Shown here: positions 52,865 through 64,000 of the stretch, piece by piece | Numbering within the stretch: position 1 is the first letter of the stretch | Layout: each line of letters starts with the position of its first letter | Source: Sycon ciliatum | Lineage: Eukaryota; Porifera; Calcarea; Leucosolenida; Sycettidae | Assembly: GCF_964019385.1 (NCBI RefSeq) | Contig: NC_088655.1 | Coordinates: forward strand, 19,245,296 to 19,309,295 | DNA: 64,000 nucleotides | Reading direction: 5' to 3' | Notes under the pieces: generated by a model | Seen by the model: only the letters and a program-made list of their open reading frames with translations | Databases searched by the model: none | Told to the model about the DNA's origin: nothing | Program-made: the position numbers and the translations under genes

Positions 52865-53870
52865 CTAAAGTCTGCAGCACGGTTCTAGTACACAGTTGGT
52901 GACGGAGTGAGATGGCGGAGGTGCAACCCAACACTTTGTTCTATGATCAAGTTCATCCATGGACATTTACTTGTTCTACATGTATTTCGAATAACCTAGC
53001 CCGGTTTTATTGCTCATTATGTACTTCGAAATAGCATACCGGTATACGATCCTCACTGGTTATTGGGCATGCTCTCCCTTTCTCCAGGGACTGCTGAGCA
53101 AGATTGTATTCTCAGCTGCCATTATGACTAACCGTACTCGCCCGATTAGTGCTCCTGGGTACTATTTTTTTCAATGCCCATCGCAGATGCGGCACTATCC
53201 AAGAGAGGGCACTATTTATTCAATGCTGGTACATTTATGTGATCCAGCATAAACCAAAGACGGCAAAGAAACACGGAGCCTGAAGTTTACTGTAAGCTAT
53301 CATGACTCCAGAGAAAGGGCAACAAGAACTGAGATCTTGATCGTGAAATCGCCAGTTAAAATGACATGGAGAAGATCATTACCAAAAGCATACCAAACTT
53401 CCACTTTTGCTGGGTTATGAGCCAAGGGGGGGGGGCACTATTCAAGAGAGGGCTCCATTTTTTCCACTGGTTCTTAGCGAATGGGACACTATTCGAGACA
53501 GGGCACTATTCAAGAGAGTGCCCTAATCCCGCGAGTACGGTATTTGAGTAATTTTAACACAATCGCGACCATACGCAATCCATTGAATTCTATTTATTGT
53601 CTACTCGGTGAGAAAATTGGGATCTTTTTCATCACGTGGAACACTAGCAAATCCTATTGCGATATTTTTGGAAGGCCCATAAGGTTTTCCACCGCTGTGA
53701 GTACATGCAGTTGTGTTGGGTCGTGATACAGTCCCGTTTTTGCAATCTCCACTAACATGGAGCTGCAAGCTAGGCATTGGACCGTTCTCTGTCATTCATA
53801 CACCACCATCAGTTCCACCCCTCCGCCCGGGAATGCTAACTGCTGCAACCAGCTTCTCCCAGCATGGCAT
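52865..53870. other. Diverged 3' flank of the type B block
   Basis: It matches the downstream flanks at 29580-29960 and 38570-38960 (ATTGCTCATTATGTA, GCATGCTCTCCCTTTC, GGAAGGCCCATAA) but with inserted CACTATTCAAGAGAGGG-type repeats at 53200-53520. No gene. Confidence 0.6.
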
Positions 53871-54060
53871 ACTGTAAAAGCCATAACGAAGTGCTAACTC
53901 TAACGAGTTAACGAGGAGAAATCTGTCGTTAAAATAGAAATCGTTATACAGAAATCGATACATATACTGTCCTATTGAGCGCTGAGAATGAGTGAGAATC
54001 GTTACCTTTGGTACACCGAAACTAGTCAATTTTGGGAAATCGTTATAATTATACCTTGAC

Positions 54061-54892
54061 AATCGCCTAGATTGGGACACCCATGTAAACTATGTGGTCA
54101 CCAAGGTTGCCAAGAAAATTGGCGCCTTGTGGCGGGCACGCCGAAGCCTATCAAGACGCTCTCGTCAGGTGTATGTGAAGGCGGTCTTAATGCCCGACCT
54201 GCTTTATGGCTCCTGCTGTTTTTCAGCCGCAATGCGAGAGGGTCAACTGAAACGACTGCAAACCACGCAAAACAGAGCCATCCGCTGTATCGATGGCAAC
54301 CCGCCCCGGACAGCCATGCAGCCGCTGCTCACTGCTCACTCCCTGTACCGTGTCAGCGAGCTCTACAGGCAGAAAATATTGATCACCATCTGGCGGTGCA
54401 TCAACGCCCGCACCAGCCCTGTGCTCGCCCAGCTTCTGACCCCGGCACAAGGCACCCCTACCCGCCATCAGCAGTCAAATGGCCTACTAAGCCAGGCAAA
54501 CCGTAGCCGCCGCGGTCAGCGGAGATTTTCTGTTGCTGGTGCTCTGCTGTGGAACGCTCTCCCTGGTGAGGTCCGCATAATTACCCGGCTACCTGAGTTT
54601 AAGCATGCATGTGTACCATACGCCTGTAGGGAGTAGTTCGAGTTGCTGCTGATTGCTCTGCTCTCCCTCCCCGTGCAGTTCAGTAACCCGCACGTAGTAT
54701 CACAGATACATCGTATTCTCTCTCTCCCCCCGTTTACCCGCAGTTATTAGTATCCTATTCTCTTACTATGTGCTTCCATAGCTTTTACTATGTTCTTCCA
54801 TAGCCACTTCTAGGCTAAGCCTTCGCCGTCATTTTATTGGGTCGTCATCACGTTTGAATGTGCGAAGTGAAATAAAAACCAACCAACCAACC
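54061..54892 (+). mobile_element. 5'-truncated LINE with (AACC)n tail
   Basis: It starts near ACAATCGCCTAGATT and ends AATAAAAACCAACCAACCAACC. It carries the C-terminal part of an RT ORF and a 240-bp 3' UTR. The same 3' end is inserted in the BEL integrase (8239-8524), and a decayed copy lies at 57845-58690. Confidence 0.85.
54094..54636 (+). pseudogene. LINE RT C-terminal fragment
   Basis: 180 residues: KVAKKIGALWRARRSLS, RQVYVKAVLMPDLLYGSCCF, LKRLQTTQNRAIRCI and RFSVAGALLWNALPGEVR. These match the post-catalytic region of CR1/Jockey-like RTs. No catalytic aspartates are included. The frame is open because the copy is recent, not because it is likely to be a host gene. Confidence 0.82.
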
Positions 54893-55986
54893 GTTATATG
54901 CGCCTCGTGAGAATAATGGCTTTTACAGTACGTGTTTATGTACTTCGAAGTACATGATTGTAACCAAGCCTCATTTTCATAACCTCATACACCTACATGT
55001 ACATGTACTCCCAGCAAGACGGAGAAGTAAAATCGGAGTTGCTGCCAGGCAGAGTAGCGTACAGGCAATGGATCAGCGAGAAGCGGGCCGCCAAAAGGTG
55101 CAAAAATAAGTAGAGAAGAAAGAAGCACAACGCAAAAACATTCTGCACTGAGGTGTTTCTATAGCTCTAGGGAGCAAGGTACAGTTCAGTGGGGTGAAGA
55201 CAAGGTGTGGGACTGGCGAATGGAATAGTCAAATTTAGCCATGGAATGCTGTCGCGCACAACCATTCCTGGCGCATCAGGTGCTGACAATATGCGTGACA
55301 TGAAGGCCTGCATTCCCTGGGATTACTTGCGCAGGAATGTCCTTCCATGCTGCAATGAGGGTGTAGGGAATGACCTCAGCAGGTAGTTCAGTGGTGCTGT
55401 CGGAGCAAGTGGCCATTGCAACTGGAAAGGGTGGCGAGAACCCTCAGACAACTGATAGTGTTCAATGTTCACGTTGTTTGTGTGACACACTGTACTTCTA
55501 CTAAAACATGCAAAACAAAAAGGAAAGCGGAGGGGGGGGGGGGCGGAAGTGGGAAGTATGTATGTACCTGCGCTGGAGCCCCAACAAACCCCATGCCCTG
55601 GATCGGCTCGTCACTGACATTCACAGCTCTTTTGCACTTGTAATAATAACTTTATTAGGATGACCAAAAGGCAAATCACATATCGAGGGGTTCAACGCAT
55701 TGAATGGTTGTGGTATGACAAAGAAAAGATGCAACCATTGTGTGTGTATGTATTTTCACGGCTCTCAGCCGCCGCATGGCAGGGGCAAGCGAAAGAATTA
55801 TTGTCGGTGTAGGTGACGTCTCAGTGACAGGGCCGTCCCTGGCACCTGTCAACATGACTCATGGCCAGCCCAGAGCGACATTTTTTTACTACACAGTACT
55901 CGTACACAACACTGCGCGTACAGTGCGTACAGCACGTATGACCATGACGTCATAGTTGTAGTAATCCACGGTACTACTACAGTGCT

Positions 55987-56129
55987 GGCAACTGAAATCC
56001 GACCCCCCCCCCCCTGAGCGGTGTGCTCACATCGCAAAGACCCAACACGGGATGGTAAAACTACGAAACAGAGGCCGTTAGAATGTGAACCCACCGCTCA
56101 GGGGGTCGGATTTCAGTTGCCAGCACTGC
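55987..56129. mobile_element. Foldback MITE in the type A upstream region
   Basis: Ends CAGTGCTGGCAACTGAAATC, inverted. It is the same family as 30208-30302. In the other block only the left end and part of the interior remain (59688-59780). Confidence 0.73.
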
Positions 56130-56327
56130 ACTTCTTACCAGTATACTTCCATCGCGTGCCTAGCCGTTTCTAGCTTTTGGGGTGCTCTTTGCTCCAGTCA
56201 GTAAGCCGGACGTGCCGGCAACTCGTCTGGTGGTACTTGTCCGTGTGGTCTGACGACATTGAAACGCCTATTACTCATCCTTTGCCACTCTCCAGCGAAG
56301 CCGATCAAGATTATAGTATGACCGGTG

Positions 56328-56334
56328 TATAAAG
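56328..56334 (+). promoter_or_regulatory. TATA box of the 56.5-kb type A gene
   Basis: TATAAAG, 190 bp before the ATG, in the conserved type A context followed by CACACACTTTCAACGGGTAC. No kappaB decamer is seen at the spacing used by the minus-strand type A genes. Confidence 0.68.
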
Positions 56335-56517
56335 GCACACACTTTCAACGGGTACTTCAGAACAAATTTCAGAGCAATTTACAGCTGCCCAGAGTGACTA
56401 ACTTGTGAACTATTGGCTCTCAGTCAAGTAGCTCTTTAGTGAAACGGTTCATTGCTCTAACGTACGTCAGACACCCGGGTACTAGTATTCAGTTGACTCT
56501 GTTGACGCAAGGTTGTG

Positions 56518-57459
56518 ATGGACAATTTCGACGACTACATTCCCTGTCCGGATGGAAAGAAAATTGATCGCACCATTGTCCTAATGGGTCGGACAGGCAA
56601 GGGCAAGTCCACTCTGGCAAACGTCATTGCCGGTCGATACAAGGGTGACTTGTTCCCGGAGTCCAGCTCTCCGACCAGTAAGACCCAGGGCTTGCCTACT
56701 AAGACCGTCCTCTTGCCGTACGCGGGCCACGATTACGCAGTGAAGATCATCGACACCATCGGATTCTGCGACAACCGCTTTACCGAAGAGCAGGTGCTAC
56801 TGGAGCTTGCGCACCTGGCACACAAGTGCAGCGGTGGGATCAACCAGATCATCTTCGTCACCAATGGCCGATTCACCCAGGAAGAGCGACAGGCCTCTGA
56901 TTGTGTCATTGACGTGATCTTTCAGCCGCAAGTGGCGCCCTTCTGCACCCTGGTCCGCACGAGAACGCCGGGCGGGGAGCTGCGAGAAGACGTCATCTCG
57001 GCCAAAACACAGGAATACAAGGAAGAGTCGATCGCTCTGCACCCCAGCCTGGGGCGCATCAACACTTTCCTCATGGTCAGCAACCCAGACGACGGCGATG
57101 ACCGCAGCTACGAGGTGCGCAGGTGTACACGAAAGCGTATGATCGAGCACATCATTCTGCATTATCAGGCTGTCTACGTGCCACCTCTATTTGCCGAAAT
57201 CAAGGGCCGGGTCGATGGCCATATTCAGAAAAAGACGGAGACCGAGCGCAAACTCCAGCAGCTGGAGGAGGACCTGGCGGCGGCGCGCATCAGCAAGGAG
57301 GATTACGAGAGGGAGAACGCCGCGGAGCTGGCTGAGCTCAAGCGCATCAACGAGGAGCTGACTGCGAAGGTCAAGGAAGAAATGCCGTGGTGGGAAACAG
57401 CCCTGAAAATGTTGGGGCAAGTAGTAGGGAAAGTAATTGGCGAGATTTTTTCTAAATAA
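56518..57459 (+). CDS. Type A AIG1/GIMAP GTPase
   Basis: 313 residues from the ATG at 56518. GRTGKGKS 24-31, DTIG 79-82, GGINQIIFVTNGRFTQEE about 106-123. G4-position TLVRTRTPGGE. The coiled coil spans about 235-295 (ERKLQQLEEDLAAARISKEDYE), followed by PWWETALKMLGQVVGKVIGEIFSK, a short amphipathic tail ending without CaaX. All GTPase motifs that the family keeps are intact, so it is probably functional. It is a tandem duplicate of the gene at 60124, in the same orientation. Confidence 0.92.
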   Translation: MDNFDDYIPCPDGKKIDRTIVLMGRTGKGKSTLANVIAGRYKGDLFPESSSPTSKTQGLPTKTVLLPYAGHDYAVKIIDTIGFCDNRFTEEQVLLELAHLAHKCSGGINQIIFVTNGRFTQEERQASDCVIDVIFQPQVAPFCTLVRTRTPGGELREDVISAKTQEYKEESIALHPSLGRINTFLMVSNPDDGDDRSYEVRRCTRKRMIEHIILHYQAVYVPPLFAEIKGRVDGHIQKKTETERKLQQLEEDLAAARISKEDYERENAAELAELKRINEELTAKVKEEMPWWETALKMLGQVVGKVIGEIFSK

Positions 57460-57844
57460 GTTGTGTGGCTGGTCTCCTCAGGTTCTGTTGGAGTTATAAT
57501 TCCAAATGAAAAAAACTGCCTTCACCTGTTCATAATTATAGTATTCTGTCCAATTGATCACGTGGGGAATAGGATTACATGTTTGATAATTATTATTCGC
57601 TATTATCCGCTTCACAGGTGTTTCCGTGTACAAGTAAATTCAGCCTTGCTGGTGTTTCCCCGGTTCGTTTTGCCTGCTGAAATATGTGCACAAGATCACG
57701 ATGTATACAAATGTATAATAATTATACATGTATGTCATGATTCACAGCTTGCAAAACATTTTTGGACTTTCTATAATATTTTGTGTGGAGCTCAAAGGTA
57801 AACTGTAGTCTCTTGCGGTGAAATCATCTGCTGTGGTTTTATTT

Positions 57845-58690
57845 TTACTTCGCACTTTCAAACAAGGACATAGTGAGAGATCAGGATGCTAAAAATCGAG
57901 AGTATAGTGGGGGGGGGGGGATACGATGTATCTGGAATACAACGTGTGGATTACTGAACTGTACGGGGATGGAGAGCAGAGCGACCAGCACTAACTCAAA
58001 ATACTCCCTACAGGCGAATGGCACACATGCATGCTTAAACTCGGGTAGCTGGGTAATTGTGCGGACCTCACCAGGGGGAGCGTTCCACAGCAGGGTAAGC
58101 AACAGAAATTCTCCGCTGACGGCAGCGGCTACGGTTTGCCTGGCGTAGTAGGCCATTTGACTGCTGATGGCGGGTATGGGTGCTGGGATACGAAGCTGGG
58201 TGAGCACAGGGCTGGTGCGGACGTGTATGCACCGCCAGATAGTGATCAATATCAATTTTCTGCCTGTATCGCTCGCTGACACCGTACAGGGAGTGAGCAG
58301 CGGCTGCATGACGGTCCGGGGCGGGTTGCAATCGATACAGCTAATGGCTCTGTTTTGCGCGGTTTGTAGTCGTTTCAATTGACCCTCTAGCAGTGCGGCT
58401 GAAAAGCAGCAGGAGCCATAAAGCAGGTCGGGCAATATGACCGCCTATACATACTGTCATACACCTCAGGAGAGCGTCTTGATAGGCTTTGGCGTGCGCG
58501 CCACAGGGCGCCAATTGTCTTGGCAACCTTGGTGACCACAATCATAGTTTACATGGGTGGCCAAATCTAGGCGATCTTCAAGGTGAGCGCCGAGGTAGCG
58601 CGCAGAAGACGACGAAGGGAGGAAATAGCTTTGGTGAAACCCCGTCAGCCCCGTCAGCCCCGTCAACCCCGTCAGCACTCTGGCACATAT
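57845..58690 (-). pseudogene. Decayed LINE copy, same family as 54 kb
   Basis: The minus strand matches 54061-54850 with several frame changes. Recognisable pieces are MPDLLYGSCCFSAALLEGQL, QNRAISCID and LLWNAPPGEVR. The 5' part encodes SSSSARYLGAHLEDRLDLATHV, not present in the 54-kb copy. There is a G-run at about 57909. No AACC tail remains. Confidence 0.78.
58640..58676. repeat. Four 9-bp units CCCCGTCAG/A
   Basis: CCCCGTCAGCCCCGTCAG and two further units. Polymorphic-looking minisatellite inside the LINE remnant. Confidence 0.75.
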
Positions 58691-59933
58691 TCAGCTAAGG
58701 ATGGACCACAGTTTAGCATCGCCGTATGGCAGGCAGTTTCCTAATCGCGTGATGCTGGCCGTAAAGTCTAAAGGACATAAAACAATCCAATGGCAACCGA
58801 TGGCAACCCCCTAGCCAGTGGCACCGTATACAGTGCTGTAAGAACCAGCTCGTTGCAGTTTTCCAAGACCGATTACATGTAGACACTGCATCATACGAAA
58901 ATCGTTGAAAGGAAAGGTCATTGCTGTAACGCTGCGTTTCATACACATACATGTAGCAGGGCTACGGTAATCCTCAGACAACTGATAATGTTCAATGTTC
59001 ACGTTGTTTGTGTGACACACTGTACTTCTACTAAAACATGGAAAACAAAAAAAGGAAAGCGGAGGAGGGGGGGGGCGGAAGTGGGAAGTATGTATGTACC
59101 TGCGCTGGAGCCCCAACAAACCCCATGCCCTGGATCGGCTCGTCACTGACATTCACAGCTCTTTTTGCACTTGTAATAATAACTTTATTAGGATGACCAA
59201 AAGGCAAAATCGCCTATCGAGGGGTTCACCGCATTGAATGGTTGTGGTATGACAAAGCAAAGAGGCAACCATTGTGTGTGTGTGGGGGGGGGGGGGGAGA
59301 GTTTCGAACTATGCACAGTAAGGGATAATTGTATGTATTTTGTTGTTTTTTTTTATTTGAATTCGCAATACCAAACGGGCAATAAGCCCAATTACATGGA
59401 AGCGAATAAAGGAATGCTAAGAATGAGGCATTTTGGTGAATTTTCACGGCACTCAGCAGATCAGGCGCCGGCGCATGGCAGGGGCAAACGAAAGAATTAA
59501 TTGTCGGTGTAGGTGACGTCTCAGTGTCAGTGACAGGCCAGGCCAGGGATGTCCCTGGCACCCGTCAACATGACTCATGCTGAGCGCAGAGCGACATTTT
59601 TTAGAAACTACACAGTACACAACACTGCGCGTACAGCACGTATGACCATGTCTAGTTACATTGTATACTATTGCACGGTACTACTACAGAGCTGGCAATT
59701 GAAATCCGACCCCTGAGCAGTGCGCTCACATCGCAAAGACCCAACACGGGATGGTAAAACTACGAAACAGAGACCGTAGACTTTTGGGGTGCCCTTTGCT
59801 CCAGTCAGTAAGCCGGACGTGCCGGCAACTCCTCTGGTGGTAATTGTCCGTGTGGTCTGACGACATCGAAACACCTATTACTCACCCTTTGCCACTCTCC
59901 AACGAAGCCGGTCAAGACATAGTATGATCAGTG

Positions 59934-59941
59934 CATAAAAG
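59934..59941 (+). promoter_or_regulatory. TATA-like box of the 60.1-kb type A gene
   Basis: CATAAAAG, 190 bp before the ATG, in the conserved CACACAATTTCAACGGCTAC context. Confidence 0.6.
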
Positions 59942-60123
59942 CACACAATTTCAACGGCTACTTCAGAACAAATTTCAGAGCAATTTACAGCTGCCTGGAG
60001 TGACTAACTTGTGAATTATTGGCTCTCAATCGAGTAGGTCTTTGGTGAAACGGTTCACTGCTCTAGCGTACGTCAGACACCCGGGTACTACTATTCAGTT
60101 GACTCAGTTGACGCAAGGTTGTG

Positions 60124-61089
60124 ATGGACAACTTCGACGACTACATTCCCTGTCCGGATGGAAAGACAATTGATCGCACCATTGTCCTAATGGGTCGGAC
60201 TGGTAAGGGCAAGTCCACTCTTGCAAACGTCATTGCGGGTCGATACAAGGGTGACTTGTTCCCGGAGTCCAGCTCTCCGACCAGTAAGACCGAGGGCTTG
60301 CCGACTAAGACCGTCCTTGTGCCGTACGCCGGCCGCGATTACGCAGTGAAGATCATCGACACCATCGGATTTCACGACAACCGGCACACTGAAGAGCAGG
60401 TGTTACTGGAGCTTGCGCATCTGGCACACAAGTGCAGCGGCGGGATCAACCAGATCATCTTCGTCACCGATGGCCGATTCACCCAGGAAGAGCGAACTGC
60501 CTCTGATTGTGTCATTGACGTGATCTTTCAGCCGCAAGTGGCACCCTTCTGCACCCTGGTCCGAACGAGAACGCCGGGCGGGGAGCTGCGAGAAGACGTT
60601 ATCTCGGCCAAGACACAGGCCTACAAGGAGACGTTGGTCGCTCTACACTCCAGCCTGAGGCGCATCAACACTTTCCTCATGGTCAGCAACCCAGACGACG
60701 GCGATGACCACAGCTACAGGGTACGCAGGAGTACACGAAAGCGTGTGATGGAACATATCATTCTACATTATCAGGCTGTCTACGTTCCACCTCGGTTTGC
60801 CGCAGTAAAGGACAAGATCGATGGCCACATTCAGCAGCAGACCGCGACCGAGCGCAAACTTCAGCAGCTGGAGGAGGACCTGGCGGCGGCGCGCATCAGC
60901 AAGGAGGATTACGAAGAGCAGAACGCCGCGGAGCTGGCAGAGCTCAAGCGCATCAACGACGAGCTGACTGAAAAGGTCAAGGAAGAAATGCCGTGGTGGA
61001 AAAAGGCCCTGAGCATGTTGGGACGAATAGCAAGCGTAGTTGTGCTTGGACCAATAGGCGGCACAGTATTTAACAAAATTATGGGCTAA
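60124..61089 (+). CDS. Type A AIG1/GIMAP GTPase
   Basis: 321 residues from the ATG at 60124. GRTGKGKS 24-31, DTIG 79-82, GGINQIIFVTDGRFTQEE about 106-123, G4-position TLVRTRTPGGE, SNPDDGDD near 190. Switch-adjacent FCDNRFTEE is FHDNRHTEE here, and HPSLGRI is HSSLRRI, so it has diverged most among the type A copies. After the coiled coil, PWWKKALSMLGRIASVVVLG continues into PIGGTVFNKIMG: the last 25 residues are hydrophobic enough for a weak membrane insertion. No CaaX box. Probably functional. Confidence 0.91.
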   Translation: MDNFDDYIPCPDGKTIDRTIVLMGRTGKGKSTLANVIAGRYKGDLFPESSSPTSKTEGLPTKTVLVPYAGRDYAVKIIDTIGFHDNRHTEEQVLLELAHLAHKCSGGINQIIFVTDGRFTQEERTASDCVIDVIFQPQVAPFCTLVRTRTPGGELREDVISAKTQAYKETLVALHSSLRRINTFLMVSNPDDGDDHSYRVRRSTRKRVMEHIILHYQAVYVPPRFAAVKDKIDGHIQQQTATERKLQQLEEDLAAARISKEDYEEQNAAELAELKRINDELTEKVKEEMPWWKKALSMLGRIASVVVLGPIGGTVFNKIMG

Positions 61090-61110
61090 GTTCGTTGTGT
61101 GGTTGGTTTC

Positions 61111-62779
61111 CTTAGGTTTTCATAGCTGTTTGAATTATAATTCTGACTGAAAAAAACTGTCAATCTTCTCATTGATGATGGCGGTAAATAGTGTGGAATT
61201 TGTAATCTTTCCTGGCCGTGATAAGAGTCCTGTCTCCTAGAGAGTTACTGAAAAAAAGAAACTGTGCATCATAGATCTCACATTATTCGACCAAGAATCA
61301 TTTCTGCACGTCGGTAACATTGCTGCCGCTTTGTGCAATCCCTAGATCCACTCCTAGCAGGGATGAACTCCTCATTTGTATCCACTAGAATCCGTAGAAG
61401 TATTTTGATAGTGTTTCCCCCAGTAATAAATGCAAGATATGTTTCGGGAGATTACTAGGCTGCTGGCATCCATAGGATAGTCAAATAGAACTTTTTTGAA
61501 AGTTCATGATCACGTGATCGGAAAGATGATTAGAAAGTTCAAAGGCAATACAGGCAATTATTACTGAGTCGCATCAGTCGCTGTTATCAAAGCAGATCAT
61601 TATAACGCTAATAGTAGTAGCTAGTAGCAACCGCTGATAGGAGTACTGAAGTAGTAGATTCAACATTTGAACTCTAGGCCAGGTTTGTGTCCTTCTAAAG
61701 TTCTAGCTACATGTAGGTCCAGAAGCGAGAATTGCGTCTCGTATAATATGCGTAAGACCTCTCAACTAGCCCTCGTAAGACCTCTCAACTAGCCCTCACT
61801 TGCTCATAATTATTATAGTGTTCTGTACAACTGATCACGTGGGGAATTACGATTACATGTTTGATATTATTATTATCCGCTTCATAGTTGTTTCAATTTA
61901 CAAGTAATTTCAGCCTTGCTGGTGTTTCCGCGGTTCGTTTTGCGTCTTGAAAATATACATGTACACGTATGCACGAGTACGCTGTGGTTGTCGCTGTTTT
62001 CCTGGCTGTCCACATGCGACACTACCTGCATGTACATGTACATGCATACATGTGCACTGTACTAGTACTAGCACGTGGGCCTCGTTTCAAGCCTGATTTT
62101 GCTTTGCTTTGAACATTCCGCCGTCATGACGATGTACTCAACTGCAGTCCATTCATTGGAAACTGGCACCCTAACTTGTTGGTGTCACCCGCACATGTAC
62201 ATGTAGTTGTAGATATCGTGAAAACAACAGTATATCCTGCATTGTGTGACCCTTGCAATTACATGTACTCCTTGCCACATATTAGGGCAGAAAAGTCCAA
62301 GAACAGGGAAATAGAAATTCAGCCAGGTTTTACAAAATTAGGACAGGTATGCCATGGAAGAATGTGTGGAGAAGCAGATCCCAAACCAAGATTTTTGAGA
62401 TTTAATATGGGTTTTGGATCCTCAATTCGGCCCAAATCCGACCTTCAAAAGCCAGCGGGACTGTTTCCGATGAATGGACTGTAATTATATTTTATGATCT
62501 ACAGCTTGCAAAACCAGTTTGGATAATATTTCAGATTAATCATGCTGAAATCCACTATACCGTTGTGTTGCTGATGAAAGAATAGAAGACAGCATTGTGG
62601 TGCATCGTGGCCGGTGTTCACCTGTCCAAACACACAATCTGTTCACGTGATGAATGTGGTGCTTTTTGATGTGCTGCATGCTTGGAGCCTGGATTACGAT
62701 GCGCGATACCCACTAGAATGTTTTCCCGCACGTTCGGGCTCTCCGCCTTCTCCGTGAATAAGCTTAACAACAAATAATA
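61111..62779. other. Gene-free stretch
   Basis: 61805-61945 repeats 57550-57680 (GATCACGTGGGGAAT, TTCAGCCTTGCTGGTGTTTC). A 25-bp unit CGTAAGACCTCTCAACTAGC is tandem at 61750-61797. Open frame 62176-62484 shows no domain and is not called. Confidence 0.55.
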
Positions 62780-62976
62780 TAGTAAAACCTGTAACTAAAG
62801 ACCACCGTGACTAGCGACCAGCCTGGTAATTACATGTAAGACCACTTCGCCAGGCAAGGGCGATCTCATTTTCATTATTATGGTTGCGCAGTGCAAACCC
62901 CTAACTAAGGACCACCTGCCACTAAAGACCGCTTTCTCTGGGCCAAAGGGGTGGTCGTTAGTCACAGGTTTCACTG
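62780..62976. mobile_element. MITE with TA target, 197 bp
   Basis: Ends (C/T)AGT(G/A)AAACCTGT in inverted orientation with TA at 62778-62779 and 62977-62978. Inner motif GACCACC recurs. Tc1/mariner-pogo-like. Confidence 0.72.
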
Positions 62977-63334
62977 TAATTGAAAAGGCGGCGAGGTGAC
63001 AAAAGTTTAACGATGGCAGTAAACAGAACCACCTGAAGCGTCATTTCACGACAGTTTTAATTCAGACGTCACGAACAAATTCTAGAGAAAGTGGTGATGG
63101 ACAAAGAAATAACACGGGTATGGGAGAGTGTGAGAGTGAGTGTGGGCGTATGTTTCGCGTACGTCTTCCATGTATTATCATTTGGTATTATCGTCCTGAA
63201 TGTTGCAAAGTGTATTCTGATTCATGTTATACATTTTGCGTCGTGGACGTCATGATTATTACACAAGTGAAAGTGTTGGAGGCTGTTTTCCAACGCATTC
63301 ACAAGTTCTGACCTTTGTGTTCAAAAAGAGAGTA

Positions 63335-63653
63335 TTACGGAGGATTAGCTAGACGGACTTCGCGTTTCTTGTTCGCGGACATTATTTTTTGGGTTCGCCA
63401 ACTGGATTGTGAACTTTCGCATTTTTTTCGTACGGAAAAGTAGTCGAAACACGAATCGCGGATTCATGTCAGGACAGTCATAAATTTACTACTCTGTACT
63501 GTCTGTGCACAATGTACCTGTACATGTACGTCGTGTCAACGTCATGCATGTGCTGTTTGCTAATCCTTCTCATCACGCGAATTCGGTCACTGAGTTCGAC
63601 TTTCCTTGGAGTGCGAACACGAACCCGAATTTCGTCTTGTTAATCCTCCGTAA
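63335..63653. mobile_element. MITE with TA target, 319 bp
   Basis: Ends TTACGGAGGATTA in inverted orientation, flanked by TA at 63333-63334 and 63654-63655. No transposase. From here to 64000 I see no gene. Confidence 0.7.
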
Positions 63654-64000
63654 TATCTACATGTATTTTAAATTGTTCAACCAGTAGAATGTTGTGTTCG
63701 TCTGACCTTGTCAGGTTAGAAATTTGTCACTAGTGTTGTTCATACTTAAAATTTGTCCCTTTGAGCGTTTCATTGTTATGTTTCACGCACCTATTATCGT
63801 GCAAGAACACCTTGTGATTCTTCTTTGGCCTTGTCTAGAAAAACTGAGACTTTTCACCTAGCATTCACACACGTAGTCATTCGCATACACCTACACCTCA
63901 CAGTTCCTCACTCTATCACATTCACCTGCTTCCACGCCTTCGTTTCACTCACCTTTTGTAGTAGCTCACATCGTTGGAACACTCTCACATCTTTTCTTCT

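Larger units (their letters stand above)
53872..54928. mobile_element. MITE hosting a nested LINE
   Basis: Ends CTGTAAAAGCCAT in inverted orientation with flanking TA (53870-53871, 54929-54930). Removing the LINE at 54061-54892 leaves about 225 bp, a normal MITE size. Confidence 0.65.
55440..57500 (+). repeat. Segmental duplication, copy 1 of a type A block
   Basis: It matches 58972-61110, a direct duplication with a period of about 3.55 kb. Both contain a G-run (about 55532 and 59069), a foldback MITE piece and the gene. Confidence 0.8.
58972..61110 (+). repeat. Segmental duplication, copy 2 of a type A block
   Basis: Direct match to 55440-57500. Small deletions, including most of the foldback MITE, distinguish it. 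Confidence 0.8.

Noticed and set aside
56250..56275. CTGACGACAT(T/C)GAAAC in type A promoters (also 18500, 42015, 59857)
   Set aside because: It resembles a hammerhead core, but only CAT(T/C) lies between the two halves, so stem II cannot form.
62176..62484. 102-residue open frame
   Set aside because: No domain; crosses TACATG-type repeats.

Overview
This window reads as animal nuclear DNA. It has single-exon genes with TATA boxes, AATAAA polyadenylation signals, BEL/Pao, LINE and Penelope-like retroelements, many short inverted-repeat DNA transposons, and frequent TACATGTA-type runs. I think a marine invertebrate is most likely, perhaps a sponge or cnidarian, but the sequence alone does not fix the taxon. 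I found no rRNA, tRNA or CRISPR.

The host gene content is a cluster of AIG1/GIMAP-type GTPases in two subfamilies. Type A starts MDNFDDY and has P-loop GRTGKGKS. Its copies are 14990-18245 (-, split by a transposon), 40772-41755 (-), 56518-57459 (+) and 60124-61089 (+). Type B has a xCxSDYRxCPAG-like start, P-loop GKTGNGKS, a long charged coiled coil and a C-terminal CaaX box. Its copies are 24795-25709 (-), 28375-29307 (+), a broken copy at 30852-31689 (+), 37356-38288 (+) and 51980-52864 (+). Large direct duplications explain the expansion: 27030-30190 matches 34910-39190, 55440-57500 matches 58972-61110, and 14185-18450 matches 39740-41960.

Region by region: 1-2116 holds small repeats and a hAT-like element. 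2117-10041 is a compound BEL/Pao provirus with four LTRs and one outer target duplication, damaged by two frameshifts and a LINE insertion. 10706-11147 is a foldback element. 11167-12050 is a tandem array of a 228-bp unit; each unit carries a complete hammerhead ribozyme on the minus strand, and the array is flanked by a 13-bp target duplication (a retrozyme-like insertion). 12068-14345 is an older repeat broken by other insertions. 15406-17710 is a transposon encoding a RAG1 N-terminal-like zinc-binding domain that split a type A gene. 19194-23075 is a palindromic Penelope-like remnant with a GIY-YIG tail and a nested TTAA element. 44500-49000 is a dense cluster of hammerhead-bearing repeats. 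The rest is GTPase genes, their duplicated flanks and short inverted-repeat elements.

The main discoveries are nine well-formed hammerhead ribozymes (four in the array, five dispersed), the array's insertion as a multimer with its empty site preserved elsewhere in the window, the RAG1-like element inside an immune-type gene, and prenylation signals on the type B GTPases. All structures were folded and aligned by eye; no search or folding program was run.
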